This document shows, piece after piece, positions 14,864 through 23,630 of a DNA stretch of 33,216 nucleotides; the first letter of the stretch is position 1; each line of letters opens with the position of its first letter. The DNA lies in the NCBI GenBank assembly GCA_003221195.1, contig QHQO01000122.1, forward strand, positions 1-33,216, read 5' to 3'. Source of the stretch: Verrucomicrobiota bacterium. Lineage in GTDB: Bacteria > Verrucomicrobiota > Verrucomicrobiia > Chthoniobacterales > UBA10450. The notes beneath the pieces are model-generated. The model worked only from the letters and a program-made list of their open reading frames with translations. It was not told the origin of the DNA and did not search any database. Made by a program: the position numbers and the translations under genes.

Positions 14864-16528
14864 ATGCCAAAGACATTTTTCATCACCACAGCCATCGATT
14901 ACACGAATTCGCCGCCGCACATTGGACACGCTTATGAAAAAGTGCTGGCCGATGTCATCGCGCGCTATCATCGGCTCAAAGGTGACAGTGTCTTCTTCTT
15001 AACTGGCGTCGATCAGCATGGCCAGAAGGTTCAGCAATCCGCCGCTAAAGCGGGTGTTCCTCCAGCTGAATTCGTGAAAGAGATCACGCAGAAGTTTGTC
15101 GATCTTTGGAAGATACTCGACGTGAAGTACGACGAATGGGCTGAGACAACCAGCGAACGGCACAAAAAAGTCGTTCAAGGAATTTTGCAGCGGTTATTCG
15201 ATGCCGGCCAAATCTACAAGGATAAACAAGCCGGCTACTACTCAGTCCGTCAGGAACAATTTTTAACTGACAAAGAACGCGGTCCGGATGGCGAATTTGG
15301 TTCGGAGTGGGGACAAGTCGAGTTTCGCGAGGAAGAGAATTATTACTTTCGACTCTCACAACACAAGGACTGGCTTTTGTCTTACCTCGACAATCGAAAG
15401 GACGCAGTCATTCCAAATTTTCGTCAGACAGAATTGCGAAATGCTGTTGAGAAACTCAGCGGCGATCTGTGCATTTCGCGTCCGAAATCACGGCTCGACT
15501 GGGGGATCGAGTTGCCGTTCGACAAAGATTTCGTCAATTACGTCTGGTTCGACGCCCTAACGAATTACATTAGCTTCGCTGGCTACGATCCGAAGGCTGA
15601 CAATTACGAGAAGCAGCCGCAGGAATTCCGTGATCGTTGGTCGAAGGACACGCTCCAAATCATCGGCAAAGACATTCTCGTCCCGGCGCACGGCATTTAC
15701 TGGCTGATCATGCTGCACGCGATCGGATTTCCTAACGACGCGATGCCACAACTGCTCGTTCATGGCTGGTGGAATCTCGGGGGAGCGAAGATGAGTAAGA
15801 GCGCGGGCAACGTTATCGATCCATTTGTGCTGGCCGATAAGTACGGCGCCGAAGCGCTGCGATTCTATTTGGTGAGCGACATCGCGACTGGAAAGGACGC
15901 GGATTTCAGCGAAGAACGCGTAATCGAACGTTACAATGCCGACCTGGCGAACTCGTTGGGCAATTTGCTCAACCGGACGCTTAGCATGGTGAGCAAATAT
16001 GTGAGCGGTCGCCTTCGGACAACAGCTATTAGTCTAAATGACGAGTCAAAACAGATTCCTGCTGGTGAACCGATTAGCCTGCCGACTCGATCTGGCGAAC
16101 CCATGTCGCTGCCAAACGCAAAAGAACTGGGCCTTCGGGAGCTAATTGAGAACTCACCGAGAATCTATGTACGCGCGATGGAATCCTCTCTTATTTCATT
16201 AGCTCTGGTAATACCTGGGGAAATCTCCGAACATTGTAACCGACTCGTTCAAAACACAGCACCCTGGCAACTGGCGGAGGATCCGATGCAAAACGAGCTT
16301 TTGTCTGCTGTGATGTACCATTTGGCGGAAGCCCTCCGCATCATCGCGGTTTTGATTTCGCCGGTGTTGCCGAAAGCGGCGCACGGAATTTTCGATCAAC
16401 TAAATTGGAAGATGGACTTGAGCGGGAATGACAAACGATTCTCACTGGCAGATGCGGAGTGGGGAAAATTGCCGGACGGCCATGTCGTCGGCAAGGCAGT
16501 GCCGTTATTTCCCCGGATTGAATCCTGA
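14864..16528 (+). CDS. metG: Methionyl-tRNA synthetase, short zinc-less form
   Basis: A class I synthetase of 554 residues that charges tRNA-Met. The HIGH signature is HIGH at 19-22 (SPPHIGHAYEKV) and KMSKS begins at 309 (GGAKMSKSAGNVID). In the connective peptide region the usual zinc-knuckle cysteines are missing (YYSVRQEQFLTDKE..GPDGEFGSEW), which marks the zinc-independent subfamily. The C-terminal EMAP-like tRNA-binding domain is absent. The anticodon domain carries a low-complexity insertion with the near-repeat GEPISLP...GEPMSLP around residues 407-425. The ATG at 14864 (MPKTFFITTAIDYTN) is the family start; an earlier ATG at 14783 would read through the hairpin. Confidence 0.95.
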   Translation: MPKTFFITTAIDYTNSPPHIGHAYEKVLADVIARYHRLKGDSVFFLTGVDQHGQKVQQSAAKAGVPPAEFVKEITQKFVDLWKILDVKYDEWAETTSERHKKVVQGILQRLFDAGQIYKDKQAGYYSVRQEQFLTDKERGPDGEFGSEWGQVEFREEENYYFRLSQHKDWLLSYLDNRKDAVIPNFRQTELRNAVEKLSGDLCISRPKSRLDWGIELPFDKDFVNYVWFDALTNYISFAGYDPKADNYEKQPQEFRDRWSKDTLQIIGKDILVPAHGIYWLIMLHAIGFPNDAMPQLLVHGWWNLGGAKMSKSAGNVIDPFVLADKYGAEALRFYLVSDIATGKDADFSEERVIERYNADLANSLGNLLNRTLSMVSKYVSGRLRTTAISLNDESKQIPAGEPISLPTRSGEPMSLPNAKELGLRELIENSPRIYVRAMESSLISLALVIPGEISEHCNRLVQNTAPWQLAEDPMQNELLSAVMYHLAEALRIIAVLISPVLPKAAHGIFDQLNWKMDLSGNDKRFSLADAEWGKLPDGHVVGKAVPLFPRIES

Positions 16529-16529
16529 T

Positions 16530-16672
16530 GTCCGGGCAGCGCACGCGTCCCACGTGTCTGGCCATCGCGAACTTTGCTCCAACGCGACGCAACCTCTGAA
16601 AATTTCGCTTCAAGAAAGATTGTTTCGGCGCGACACCGAAACCAACACGCGAGACGCGTGCGCTACCCAGAC
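16530..16672. terminator. 28-base inverted repeat with nested hairpin between metG and folC
   Basis: Arms at 16530-16557 and 16645-16672 match in 24 of 28 positions around the core GCGCACGCGTC. All four mismatches are C/A or A/C on the plus strand and therefore G-U pairs in a minus-strand RNA, so the folC-side transcript can pair along the full 28 bases. Inside the loop GTTTCGG (16622-16628) pairs with CCGAAAC (16636-16642). The element occupies the gap between two convergent genes and is probably a 3'-end structure; it also resembles a dispersed repeat. Confidence 0.55.
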
Positions 16673-16695
16673 ATGCGCGTTTTCGTTTGGCGTGA

Positions 16696-18000
16696 CTATT
16701 GCGCGCACTCTTCGAATGCAGCTGGCTCACCGCGCAGATGCGCGAGCACTTCGCCGGCGAAATGAAGTGAACCGGTGATTAGAATTGGATTCGGTTTCGC
16801 GCGTGCTAGCGCTAACGCCTCGTCGATCGATGAAGTGATGGAGTAGGGGACTGGTGACGTGATAGTAGAGAAAATCTGCGCCAGCATCACTGGATCAGCC
16901 GCGCGCTCGCTTCGAATTTTCGGGAGGAGAACCAACTCACTAATCGGCGCAAGCGCTTCGCAGATGCCGTGCAAGTTTTTATCGGAAAGGATTGCCAGTA
17001 CGAGCGTGGCGCGCTGGGTGCCAAACATTTCGCGCCATGTTTCTGCAAGCGTACTCGCAGCGGCGGGGTTATGCGCGCCGTCAATGATTGTCCGTTGATC
17101 CCATCTTTGGAAGCGCGCAGGCCAATCGATAGAGGCAAGTCCTCGTGCAATCGCCGAGTCGTCGACATCGATCTTTGCTGCGTGAAGCGCTCCAATCGCA
17201 AGAGCTGCATTTTCTCTTTGATGCGATCCCGCGAGGGCGATCGGAGCCTTATCATAAGGATTGGTCGCAAACTCCATCGGCGCTCCGCACTTAGCTGCAC
17301 GCCCACGAATCACTTCTTCGGCCTCTGACCGCTGAGAGGCAGAAACAACAGGAACGCCTGGTTTGATAATGCCAGCTTTTTCAGCGGCGATTTCGGAAAG
17401 TGTTTTGCCCAACCATTTTTCGTGATCGAAATCGATTGGCGTGATCACCGAAACATCTGATTGAATGGCGTTCGTAGCATCGAGCCGGCCGCCTAGACCG
17501 GTTTCCAGGATAACGATCTCGACCTTTGTGTTCGAGAAGTGCTTGAGAGCTAGCGCGGTCACAACCTCGAAAAATGTGGGATGCGGATCCCAGTTTGCGA
17601 CAAGATTCCGGATAGTCGTTAGGTCATCAACGACCGCCTCTTCAGAAATCATGTCACCGTTCACGCGAATACGTTCGCGAAACGTCACGAGGTGAGGGGA
17701 CGTGAACAGTCCGGTGCGATATCCTTGTGCGCGGCAAATCGAATCGATCATGGCGCAAACGGAGCCTTTGCCATTCGTTCCGGCGACGTGAATGACTTTC
17801 CAAGGAGCGGCTTGCAAGAGGTCACTGTTTGAAAGTTCTTCGAGCAACCGCTCGATGTTTTCCAGACCAAGCTTAATTCCGAAGCGTTGGAGGCTGTAAA
17901 GCCAACTGAGCGCGTCACGATAATTGATCGCCGCGTCGCACGCGCCAGCCCTCACGGGCTTGCCCGTCCATTTCGCTCGGCTCCCGCCGGCTCGATTCAC
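16696..18000 (-). CDS. folC: Folylpolyglutamate synthase / dihydrofolate synthase
   Basis: A cytoplasmic ligase of 434 residues that adds glutamate to dihydropteroate and folates. VIHVAGTNGKGSV (69-81) is the Mur-ligase-type P-loop, LVTFRERIRVNG and ILETGLGGRLDATNAI are the folate and catalytic loops, DFDHEKWLG follows, and DGAHNPAAA lies in the C-terminal domain. The GTG at 18000 overlaps the accD stop (GTGA). It yields about 25 extra residues before INYRDALSWLYSLQRFGIKL, where relatives usually begin; the extension (VNRAGGSRAKWTGKPVRAGA) is encoded by repeat-like GC-rich DNA containing AGCCC-TCAC-GGGCT. It is last in the CPBP-comF-accD-folC run. Confidence 0.93.
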   Translation of the reverse strand: MNRAGGSRAKWTGKPVRAGACDAAINYRDALSWLYSLQRFGIKLGLENIERLLEELSNSDLLQAAPWKVIHVAGTNGKGSVCAMIDSICRAQGYRTGLFTSPHLVTFRERIRVNGDMISEEAVVDDLTTIRNLVANWDPHPTFFEVVTALALKHFSNTKVEIVILETGLGGRLDATNAIQSDVSVITPIDFDHEKWLGKTLSEIAAEKAGIIKPGVPVVSASQRSEAEEVIRGRAAKCGAPMEFATNPYDKAPIALAGSHQRENAALAIGALHAAKIDVDDSAIARGLASIDWPARFQRWDQRTIIDGAHNPAAASTLAETWREMFGTQRATLVLAILSDKNLHGICEALAPISELVLLPKIRSERAADPVMLAQIFSTITSPVPYSITSSIDEALALARAKPNPILITGSLHFAGEVLAHLRGEPAAFEECAQ

Positions 18001-18842
18001 GGCGCGACAGTGAAGTAATTGAGCAATCGGCTGATCTGCTCACGCATTTTCTTGCGGTGCACAATCATGTCGATCAAACCGTGCTCGTCGAGAAACTCGG
18101 CAGTCTGAAATCTCTCGGGCAAGTCCTGATGCGTGGTCTCTCTGATGACGCGCGGACCAGCGAAGCCGATCATGCTTCTGGGTTCGGCTATAATGACATC
18201 GCCCAGCGACGCGAAGCTCGCCATCACGCCAGCTGTGGTCGGATTCGTCAGGACCGAGATGTAAGGAAGCCTCGCTTCTGCATGACGACTGAGTGCGCCG
18301 CTTGTTTTGGCCATTTGCATCAAGCTCAACATTCCTTCGTACATGCGAGCTCCGCCGGAAGCGGCAACGATGATCACTGCGCAGCGCTCTGCGGTTCCAT
18401 ATTCGATGGTGCGCGTGATTCTTTCGCCAACCACCGAACCCATTGTCGCCGCCAGAAAGCCGAAATCCATCACCGCGATCGCGACCTTGTGACCGTCAAG
18501 AACTCCGTGCCCGCTGATTACAGCATCAAGAAGGCCGGTACGTTCCTGATAATCCTTTAGCCGATCTTTGTAGCTTGCCATTCCTTGGAAACGTAAGACG
18601 TCCACTGATTTCAAGCCGGCATCCATTTCCACAAAAGAGTCCGGGTCGAGCAGATTCTGAATTCGCTCCTTGGCCGGTTGCGCAAAATGATAATCACAGC
18701 GTGGACAGACACGCTGGTTCTGCGCGAGCTCGATCTCCGGCACGACCTCCGAACAGCCGGGACATTTTTGAAAGAGACCGCGCGGAATTTCCTTCTTCTT
18801 CCCGCCTTCCGCCTTAATTGCCGGCTTTTTGAAGATGGCCAT
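17997..18842 (-). CDS. accD: Acetyl-CoA carboxylase carboxyltransferase beta subunit
   Basis: A 281-residue subunit that, with AccA, transfers the carboxyl group from biotin to acetyl-CoA to make malonyl-CoA for fatty acid synthesis. The N-terminal zinc ribbon has Cys27, Cys30, Cys46 and Cys49 (CPGC..RVCPRCDYH). The crotonase-fold core shows DAVISGHGVLDGHKVAIAVM, AASGGARMYEGMLSLMQMAK and SMIGFAGPRVI, with length and order as in the family. It starts 6 bases after the comF stop and shares a GTGA overlap with folC. The ribosome site is weak. No accA is in the window. Confidence 0.96.
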   Translation of the reverse strand: MAIFKKPAIKAEGGKKKEIPRGLFQKCPGCSEVVPEIELAQNQRVCPRCDYHFAQPAKERIQNLLDPDSFVEMDAGLKSVDVLRFQGMASYKDRLKDYQERTGLLDAVISGHGVLDGHKVAIAVMDFGFLAATMGSVVGERITRTIEYGTAERCAVIIVAASGGARMYEGMLSLMQMAKTSGALSRHAEARLPYISVLTNPTTAGVMASFASLGDVIIAEPRSMIGFAGPRVIRETTHQDLPERFQTAEFLDEHGLIDMIVHRKKMREQISRLLNYFTVAP

Positions 18843-18848
18843 TGCAAT

Positions 18849-19577
18849 TTATGCGCGCGCCGCCGTTGCAGCGTGAACAGAGATTGCGCCCGAGCGTTTC
18901 AAGATACGCGCGCACTCACTGAGGGTAGAACCCGTTGTAAGAACATCATCTATTAACAGCACCCGTAAGCCTCGCACGTTCGCGTTCCTTCGTAAACGGA
19001 ACGCGTTATGCAAATTTTCCATTCGCTCCGCGCGATCGAGCGCGGTTTGCGTGGTTGTGTATCGAACGCGCTTGAGCACAGGCTTAGACGGAATCGATAT
19101 CTGCGCGGTTAACAATTCAGCGAGCAGGTTAGCTTGATTGAATCCGCGTTCTCGTTGGCGCGCTGGATGCAATGGCACAGGCACGATCATGTCGAACTCG
19201 CGCCCTCGGAGACGCTCATCGTCAAACGCTGCGTAGAGCCAACGTGCTACGAGATGTCGCAAATGAATCTGACGGCCGTACTTAAAATCGTGAATGATTT
19301 GCCGGACAATACCGCGGCCGCGGTATGCGGCCACTGCTGCATCAAAGTAAATTGTGCGATGGGCGCAGTTGGCACATGTGAACGCCGTCGCAATAGCGCC
19401 TTCGAAGGGTTCGGAGCATTGCTGACAAAACGGCGCGACGATAGGGGTGGCTTTTGCTTCGCATCGCTCGCAGAGATATTCGCCAGCGCGAGTCTTGCCG
19501 CCGCACAGCGTGCATACCGGCGGGTAAAGAAGCGACACCGCCGCTTCGAGCAATTCAAACTTGCGAAGCGCGATCAT
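18849..19577 (-). CDS. comF: ComF-family phosphoribosyltransferase-like protein
   Basis: A 242-residue protein with a double zinc ribbon at the N-terminus (Cys22/25/36/39 and Cys51/54/68/71) followed by a phosphoribosyltransferase-fold domain with the PRPP-binding signature VLLIDDVLTTGSTL (about 205-218), FDMIVPVPLHPARQRERGFNQ and the TQTALDRAER segment. ComF proteins support DNA uptake and natural transformation in some bacteria, while in others the role is unclear; no other competence gene is nearby. It overlaps the upstream CPBP gene by 23 bases, and only one start codon is available. Confidence 0.92.
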   Translation of the reverse strand: MIALRKFELLEAAVSLLYPPVCTLCGGKTRAGEYLCERCEAKATPIVAPFCQQCSEPFEGAIATAFTCANCAHRTIYFDAAVAAYRGRGIVRQIIHDFKYGRQIHLRHLVARWLYAAFDDERLRGREFDMIVPVPLHPARQRERGFNQANLLAELLTAQISIPSKPVLKRVRYTTTQTALDRAERMENLHNAFRLRRNANVRGLRVLLIDDVLTTGSTLSECARILKRSGAISVHAATAARA

Positions 19578-20436
19578 ATTTCGTCCAGATGCGCATTATT
19601 ACCCAAGTGAGGGCGGCTACACCAAGCGGGATAATTCCCACCAGCAAATTCTTTCCCACCCAGGGAAGTCCAGGTGTTCGCTGACGAGCTAGTAAGCTAA
19701 AAGTGCCACTGCCGAAAATCCATCCGGCATGCAGTCCAATTGACAGCCACAACGAATGAGTAAGCACGCGTGCGTCAGCGAGAATCCAGCCGATGACAAA
19801 TAATGTCGCGAACGCTGAGGCCAGCATCATGGGGTCCGCAATTCCGTTAAATGCGTGGCCAATCGAGCTGAAGCCGGACGTCCATGTTACTATCTCGGAC
19901 GTTCGCTCCGGAGCCTTTAGAAAATGCACGGCTGCAAAAATCACTGAAACGGCAAAGATCGCCATGTACTTCCGGCCGGTTCTGAGTAAGAGGCCTAAAA
20001 CGATCCCACGAAAAAAAGCCTCTTCAATGAACGGAACCGCGATTGATGCCAAAAGCATCTTGCCAAAGCGAGGCCAGGCGAAGCTGTGCCGAAACGCATA
20101 AACGTGAAGTGAGATGAGTAGAATCGCGCAAAAGAGCAGGGGAACCACCGAGACAACAGCGCCCGCGCACAGATCGCGAGCCCAACGCGAATTAGGTGCA
20201 ATGTCCAGATCGGCCAGGTATCGCACGTGGCTTATTCGTAGCAATGGCCAGAGTAAAAGTACGGCGGCAACCAAAAGGGCGCGATGAAAGAATGTTTCGA
20301 AATCGTACTTCGCCAGAAACGAAAATACGCCGTGCGCTGCGAGCGATTGAGCAGACCAAAAAAGAATTGGCGCAAGCATCGCCCCGATGACAAGCGTGGC
20401 GATAAAATATGCCGCCAATTTAATTACGTCTTTCAA
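19555..20436 (-). CDS. CPBP-family intramembrane metalloprotease
   Basis: A membrane protein of 293 residues with about eight hydrophobic segments. The three CPBP (CAAX/Abi) motifs are intact: EEAFFRG with Glu138, Glu139 and Arg143; FAAVHF with His171; and SIGLHAGW with a third His near residue 238. These form the expected glutamate/histidine active site. Substrates in bacteria are mostly unknown. The start is read as TTG at 20436, since no ATG or GTG fits, and there is no ribosome site, so the first codons are uncertain. It heads the minus-strand operon and is divergent from the gene at 20463 with only 26 bases between. Confidence 0.88.
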   Translation of the reverse strand: MKDVIKLAAYFIATLVIGAMLAPILFWSAQSLAAHGVFSFLAKYDFETFFHRALLVAAVLLLWPLLRISHVRYLADLDIAPNSRWARDLCAGAVVSVVPLLFCAILLISLHVYAFRHSFAWPRFGKMLLASIAVPFIEEAFFRGIVLGLLLRTGRKYMAIFAVSVIFAAVHFLKAPERTSEIVTWTSGFSSIGHAFNGIADPMMLASAFATLFVIGWILADARVLTHSLWLSIGLHAGWIFGSGTFSLLARQRTPGLPWVGKNLLVGIIPLGVAALTWVIMRIWTKYDRASQV

Positions 20437-20462
20437 GTTCGCTAATGTAGGGTTTTACCGCG

Positions 20463-20723
20463 ATGCCGATTCAACACATATGGACAGACAGAAATCAAGA
20501 TGGCAGAAAGCGCGAGGTGCGCGCCACGAAGTTCGGCGGCGCCTGGCGGCTTCAGGCGAAAATGACCGGCGATCTTGACTGGACCTACTACGATCGTCCG
20601 TTGCTGGAGGATTTGTTAACATTGAAAGAAATCCTTGTGCGAAAATACCAACGGCGACGCGCTTCAGTCGAGGACGTTGCCTCAATCGAGAAACTAATCG
20701 AAAAACAGCACGGCCATCAGTGA
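20463..20723 (+). CDS. Conserved-looking 86-residue protein of unknown function
   Basis: A small soluble basic protein, MPIQHIWTDRNQDGRKREVR..TKFGGAWRLQAKMTGDLDWTYY, with a C-terminal helix LLEDLLTLKEILVRKYQRRR. Its reading is clean, the composition is protein-like, and it ends 12 bases before bioA, which suggests it is translated as the first gene of that operon. I recognise no named domain; the N-terminal half looks like a small beta sheet and the C-terminal half like one or two helices. There is no Shine-Dalgarno, and the 26-base gap to the divergent CPBP gene must hold both promoters or leaderless starts. Confidence 0.7.
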   Translation: MPIQHIWTDRNQDGRKREVRATKFGGAWRLQAKMTGDLDWTYYDRPLLEDLLTLKEILVRKYQRRRASVEDVASIEKLIEKQHGHQ

Positions 20724-20735
20724 TGCAAGAACCTC

Positions 20736-22070
20736 ATGACTGAATGGAATACAAAAGCTCTGATCGAAGCCGACAAGCGATTCATCTGGCACCCTTTTAC
20801 TGACATGCGTGAGTGGTGCGCCCCGGAGCATGAACCGCTGATTCTGGTCGAAGGGCAGGGGGCAACGCTGCGTGACAGCACAGGTCGCGAATATATCGAT
20901 GGAAATTCATCTATCTGGACGAATATTCATGGACACAATAATCCACACATTAATGCGGCAATCCGTCGGCAGCTTGATCGGGTTGCGCATACTTCGTTCC
21001 TCGGCTTCACGAATCCCGCCGCCATCGAACTCGCGCAAGCAATCGTTGAACTCTTCCCAGATAACCCCACGAGCAGGGTCTTTTTCTCTGACGACGGCTC
21101 AACGGGAATTGAGGTCGCTTTGAGAATTGCCGATCAGTATTGGCGGCTCCGGCATTCGAGAAGACATCAATTTATTGCCTTTCAGAATGGCTATCACGGC
21201 GACACAGCCGGAGCAGCGAGCTTGGGGGCGGCGACAATGTTTCAGATCGGATCGACCCGCTGGAACTTTCCGGCTATGCAGGTTCCAAATATCAAGGCAC
21301 TGGAAGCCCTCGCACCAGCCGAAATAGCGAAGACTGCTGCCGTTGTGATTGAGCCGCTTATCCAGGGAGCCGCGGGGATGCGCCTCTGGCCGCCTGGCAC
21401 ACTGAGAGCTGTTCGCGAATGGTGCAGTCGGACCGATACCCTGTTGATTGTTGACGAAGTGATGACCGGATTTGGCAGAACCGGTCGGATGTTTGGATCC
21501 GAGCACGAAGCGGTGATTCCAGATATTATGGTGATGGCTAAAGCATTGAGTGGAGGGTATCTTCCGCTAGCTATTACTTTGGTAACTGAAAAACTATTTT
21601 CAGCCTTTGATGGGTCAGTAGCGGAGGGCAAAGCCCTTGCTTATGGGCACAGCTATACCGGAAATGCGCTTGCTTGCGCGGCAGCCAAGGCGAGTCTGGA
21701 GATTTTCGAGAACGAACGCGTGCTGGAAACCTTGCAGCCCAAAATCCGGCACTTAAGCGCGACCCTCGCTGATCTGGAGAAACTGACAGGTGTAAAGGAG
21801 GTGCGGCAGTGTGGTTTTATTGCCGGAATTGAGATGAAGGAATCGCCGAGCAGCGCAGGATCCAACCTGGCAGCGGCTGCTTGCGTCGAAGCGCGTCGCT
21901 ACGGACTGCTGACCAGACCGATAGGGAATGTCATCGTTCTCATGCCGCCATTATGCATCACGATGGATCAGTTAACTAAAGCTGTAGAGGCTCTTGGTGT
22001 GTCGATCGCCGACGTATGGCGTCGCTCCGTTATTGCCGCAAAAAAGAATGCCGAAGAAGTTACGGCTTGA
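20736..22070 (+). CDS. bioA: Adenosylmethionine-8-amino-7-oxononanoate aminotransferase
   Basis: A PLP-dependent class III transaminase of 444 residues in biotin synthesis; it converts KAPA to DAPA using S-adenosylmethionine as amino donor. Lys269 in MAKALSGGYLPLAI is the PLP lysine, Asp240 in LLIVDEVMTGFGRTG binds the pyridine nitrogen, and SDDGSTGIEVALR and NGYHGDTAGAASLG are the phosphate and substrate loops. The early FIWHPFTDMREW segment is diagnostic of BioA rather than other class III enzymes. No other bio gene is adjacent. The stop lies 23 bases inside tlyA. Confidence 0.94.
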   Translation: MTEWNTKALIEADKRFIWHPFTDMREWCAPEHEPLILVEGQGATLRDSTGREYIDGNSSIWTNIHGHNNPHINAAIRRQLDRVAHTSFLGFTNPAAIELAQAIVELFPDNPTSRVFFSDDGSTGIEVALRIADQYWRLRHSRRHQFIAFQNGYHGDTAGAASLGAATMFQIGSTRWNFPAMQVPNIKALEALAPAEIAKTAAVVIEPLIQGAAGMRLWPPGTLRAVREWCSRTDTLLIVDEVMTGFGRTGRMFGSEHEAVIPDIMVMAKALSGGYLPLAITLVTEKLFSAFDGSVAEGKALAYGHSYTGNALACAAAKASLEIFENERVLETLQPKIRHLSATLADLEKLTGVKEVRQCGFIAGIEMKESPSSAGSNLAAAACVEARRYGLLTRPIGNVIVLMPPLCITMDQLTKAVEALGVSIADVWRRSVIAAKKNAEEVTA

Positions 22071-22788
22071 TCAGCTTCTGGTCGGTAAGGGGTTATTTCC
22101 AAGCCGCGAGCAGGCGCGGCGCGCGGTGATGGCTGGCGATGTAAAGGTCGGCACACGAATTGCAGTGAAGCCATCTGAACTGCTCGAAGAAGAAGCGCCG
22201 ATCTCAATAAAGCCGGCGCCCAAATACGTCGGGCGAGGTGCGCTGAAGCTGGAAAGCGCTCTCGACCATTTCAAAGTCGACGTACACGGAAAAACGGCGC
22301 TGGATATCGGTGCTTCCACCGGCGGTTTTACAGATTGCATGTTACAACGGGGCGCCGGGAAGGCTTATGCAGTTGATGTTGGCCATGGCCAATTGAATTG
22401 GAAACTGCGCAACGATCCTCGCGTGATTGTTCTGGAAAAAGTCAATGCGCGTGCGCTCTCTCGCAGACACGTTCCGGAGCTTGTCGATCTTTGCGTGATT
22501 GATGTTTCCTTTATCTCGCTGACCTTAGTCTTGCCAAACGCATTCGACTTGATAACCCCAAACGGCGTGATTCTTGCATTGATCAAACCACAGTTCGAAC
22601 TGCAACGCGGGGACGTAGGCAAAGGCGGAATCGTTCGGGACCAGGAGCTGCACCGAAAGGCCCAGGACAAGATAGTCGCGTTCGTTACAGATTCAGGCCA
22701 TGTGGTGACCGGACTTGTTCCATCGGCCATCAAAGGCGCGGACGGTAACCAGGAATTTTTCGCATGCATCCGAAAACGATCGGCATAA
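22048..22788 (+). CDS. tlyA: TlyA-family rRNA 2'-O-methyltransferase (hemolysin A family)
   Basis: A protein of 246 residues with an N-terminal S4 RNA-binding domain (KKLRLDQLLVGKGLFPSREQ, about 1-60) and an FtsJ/RrmJ-like methyltransferase domain with the SAM motif ALDIGASTGGFTDCML, followed by DVGHGQLNWKLRND, DLCVIDVSFISL and LIKPQFELQRGDVGKGG. Family members methylate cytidine ribose in 16S and 23S rRNA; the haemolysin name is historical. The start at 22048 follows the family N-terminus and overlaps bioA by 23 bases, and the end overlaps nadK by 25 bases. The tlyA-nadK pairing is common in bacteria. Confidence 0.94.
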   Translation: MPKKLRLDQLLVGKGLFPSREQARRAVMAGDVKVGTRIAVKPSELLEEEAPISIKPAPKYVGRGALKLESALDHFKVDVHGKTALDIGASTGGFTDCMLQRGAGKAYAVDVGHGQLNWKLRNDPRVIVLEKVNARALSRRHVPELVDLCVIDVSFISLTLVLPNAFDLITPNGVILALIKPQFELQRGDVGKGGIVRDQELHRKAQDKIVAFVTDSGHVVTGLVPSAIKGADGNQEFFACIRKRSA

Positions 22789-23630
22789 TCGCGCATCCAC
22801 GAAAACCGGGTGTCGGTGACCTGGTCAACGCAATCGCCCAGGAGTTCAATCGTCTTTCGATCAAAGCTTTGCTGGAAAAAGAAACAGCGCGAATTGCCGG
22901 AAAAAAATCCGAGTATTCCATCGTAGAACTCGGCGCCGCGACGGATCTTCTGGTTGTAGCCGGGGGCGACGGAACGATTCTGCGCGTAGTGGGCCAGCTC
23001 GGCGAAGCCATCAAGCCGATTTTTGGCATTAACGTCGGCTCCCTTGGTTTCCTGACCACCGCAAGTTCTGCGAACTATCGCGAGGCGGTGGAATGCCTGG
23101 CCAAAGATCGGATCAATTTTAGCCAGCGGGCGTTGCTCGAGGCTCGGGTAAGACTCGCCGAAAAACAAACGGCCAAAATGCTTGCTCTAAACGACGCGGT
23201 GTTGAGCCGTGGCGAGCTTTCGCGCCTGGTGCGGTTGCACACGCGGGTGAATGACGAACCACTCACCGAATTCAACGCCGACGGCCTGATTGTTGCAACG
23301 TCCACAGGCTCGACAGCGTACTCGCTGTCCGCTGGCGGACCGATCCTCGATCCGGAGTCGGGTGTTTTCGTGATCACACCGATTTGCCCACATGTTCTCA
23401 CGAATCGATCGATCATTGTCGCCGAGGGATCGATCATTGAGATTGAAGCAAGCGATCCCGATTATCCGGTGTTCCTAACCTTGGACGGCCGCAAGCCGAT
23501 ACATGTCGAACGTGGATCGGTGGTCACCATCCGTAAGGCGAAGAAGACACTGCCGCTGGCGTCATTGCCTGATGCCTCGTTTTTCAGCGTGGTGAGGCAG
23601 AAATTGAAGTGGAGCGGTAGCAATGTGTGA
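22764..23630 (+). CDS. nadK: NAD kinase
   Basis: A 288-residue cytoplasmic kinase that makes NADP from NAD. The GGDGT motif is at 67-71 with the catalytic Asp69; INVGSLGFL, LNDAVLSRGELSRLV, FNADGLIVATSTGSTAYSLS and GGPILDPES are the other family blocks, in the usual order and spacing. The length is typical. The ATG lies inside tlyA and is probably translationally coupled to it. Its TGA overlaps a GTG (GTGA) that opens a doubtful reading frame. Confidence 0.96.
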   Translation: MHPKTIGIIAHPRKPGVGDLVNAIAQEFNRLSIKALLEKETARIAGKKSEYSIVELGAATDLLVVAGGDGTILRVVGQLGEAIKPIFGINVGSLGFLTTASSANYREAVECLAKDRINFSQRALLEARVRLAEKQTAKMLALNDAVLSRGELSRLVRLHTRVNDEPLTEFNADGLIVATSTGSTAYSLSAGGPILDPESGVFVITPICPHVLTNRSIIVAEGSIIEIEASDPDYPVFLTLDGRKPIHVERGSVVTIRKAKKTLPLASLPDASFFSVVRQKLKWSGSNV

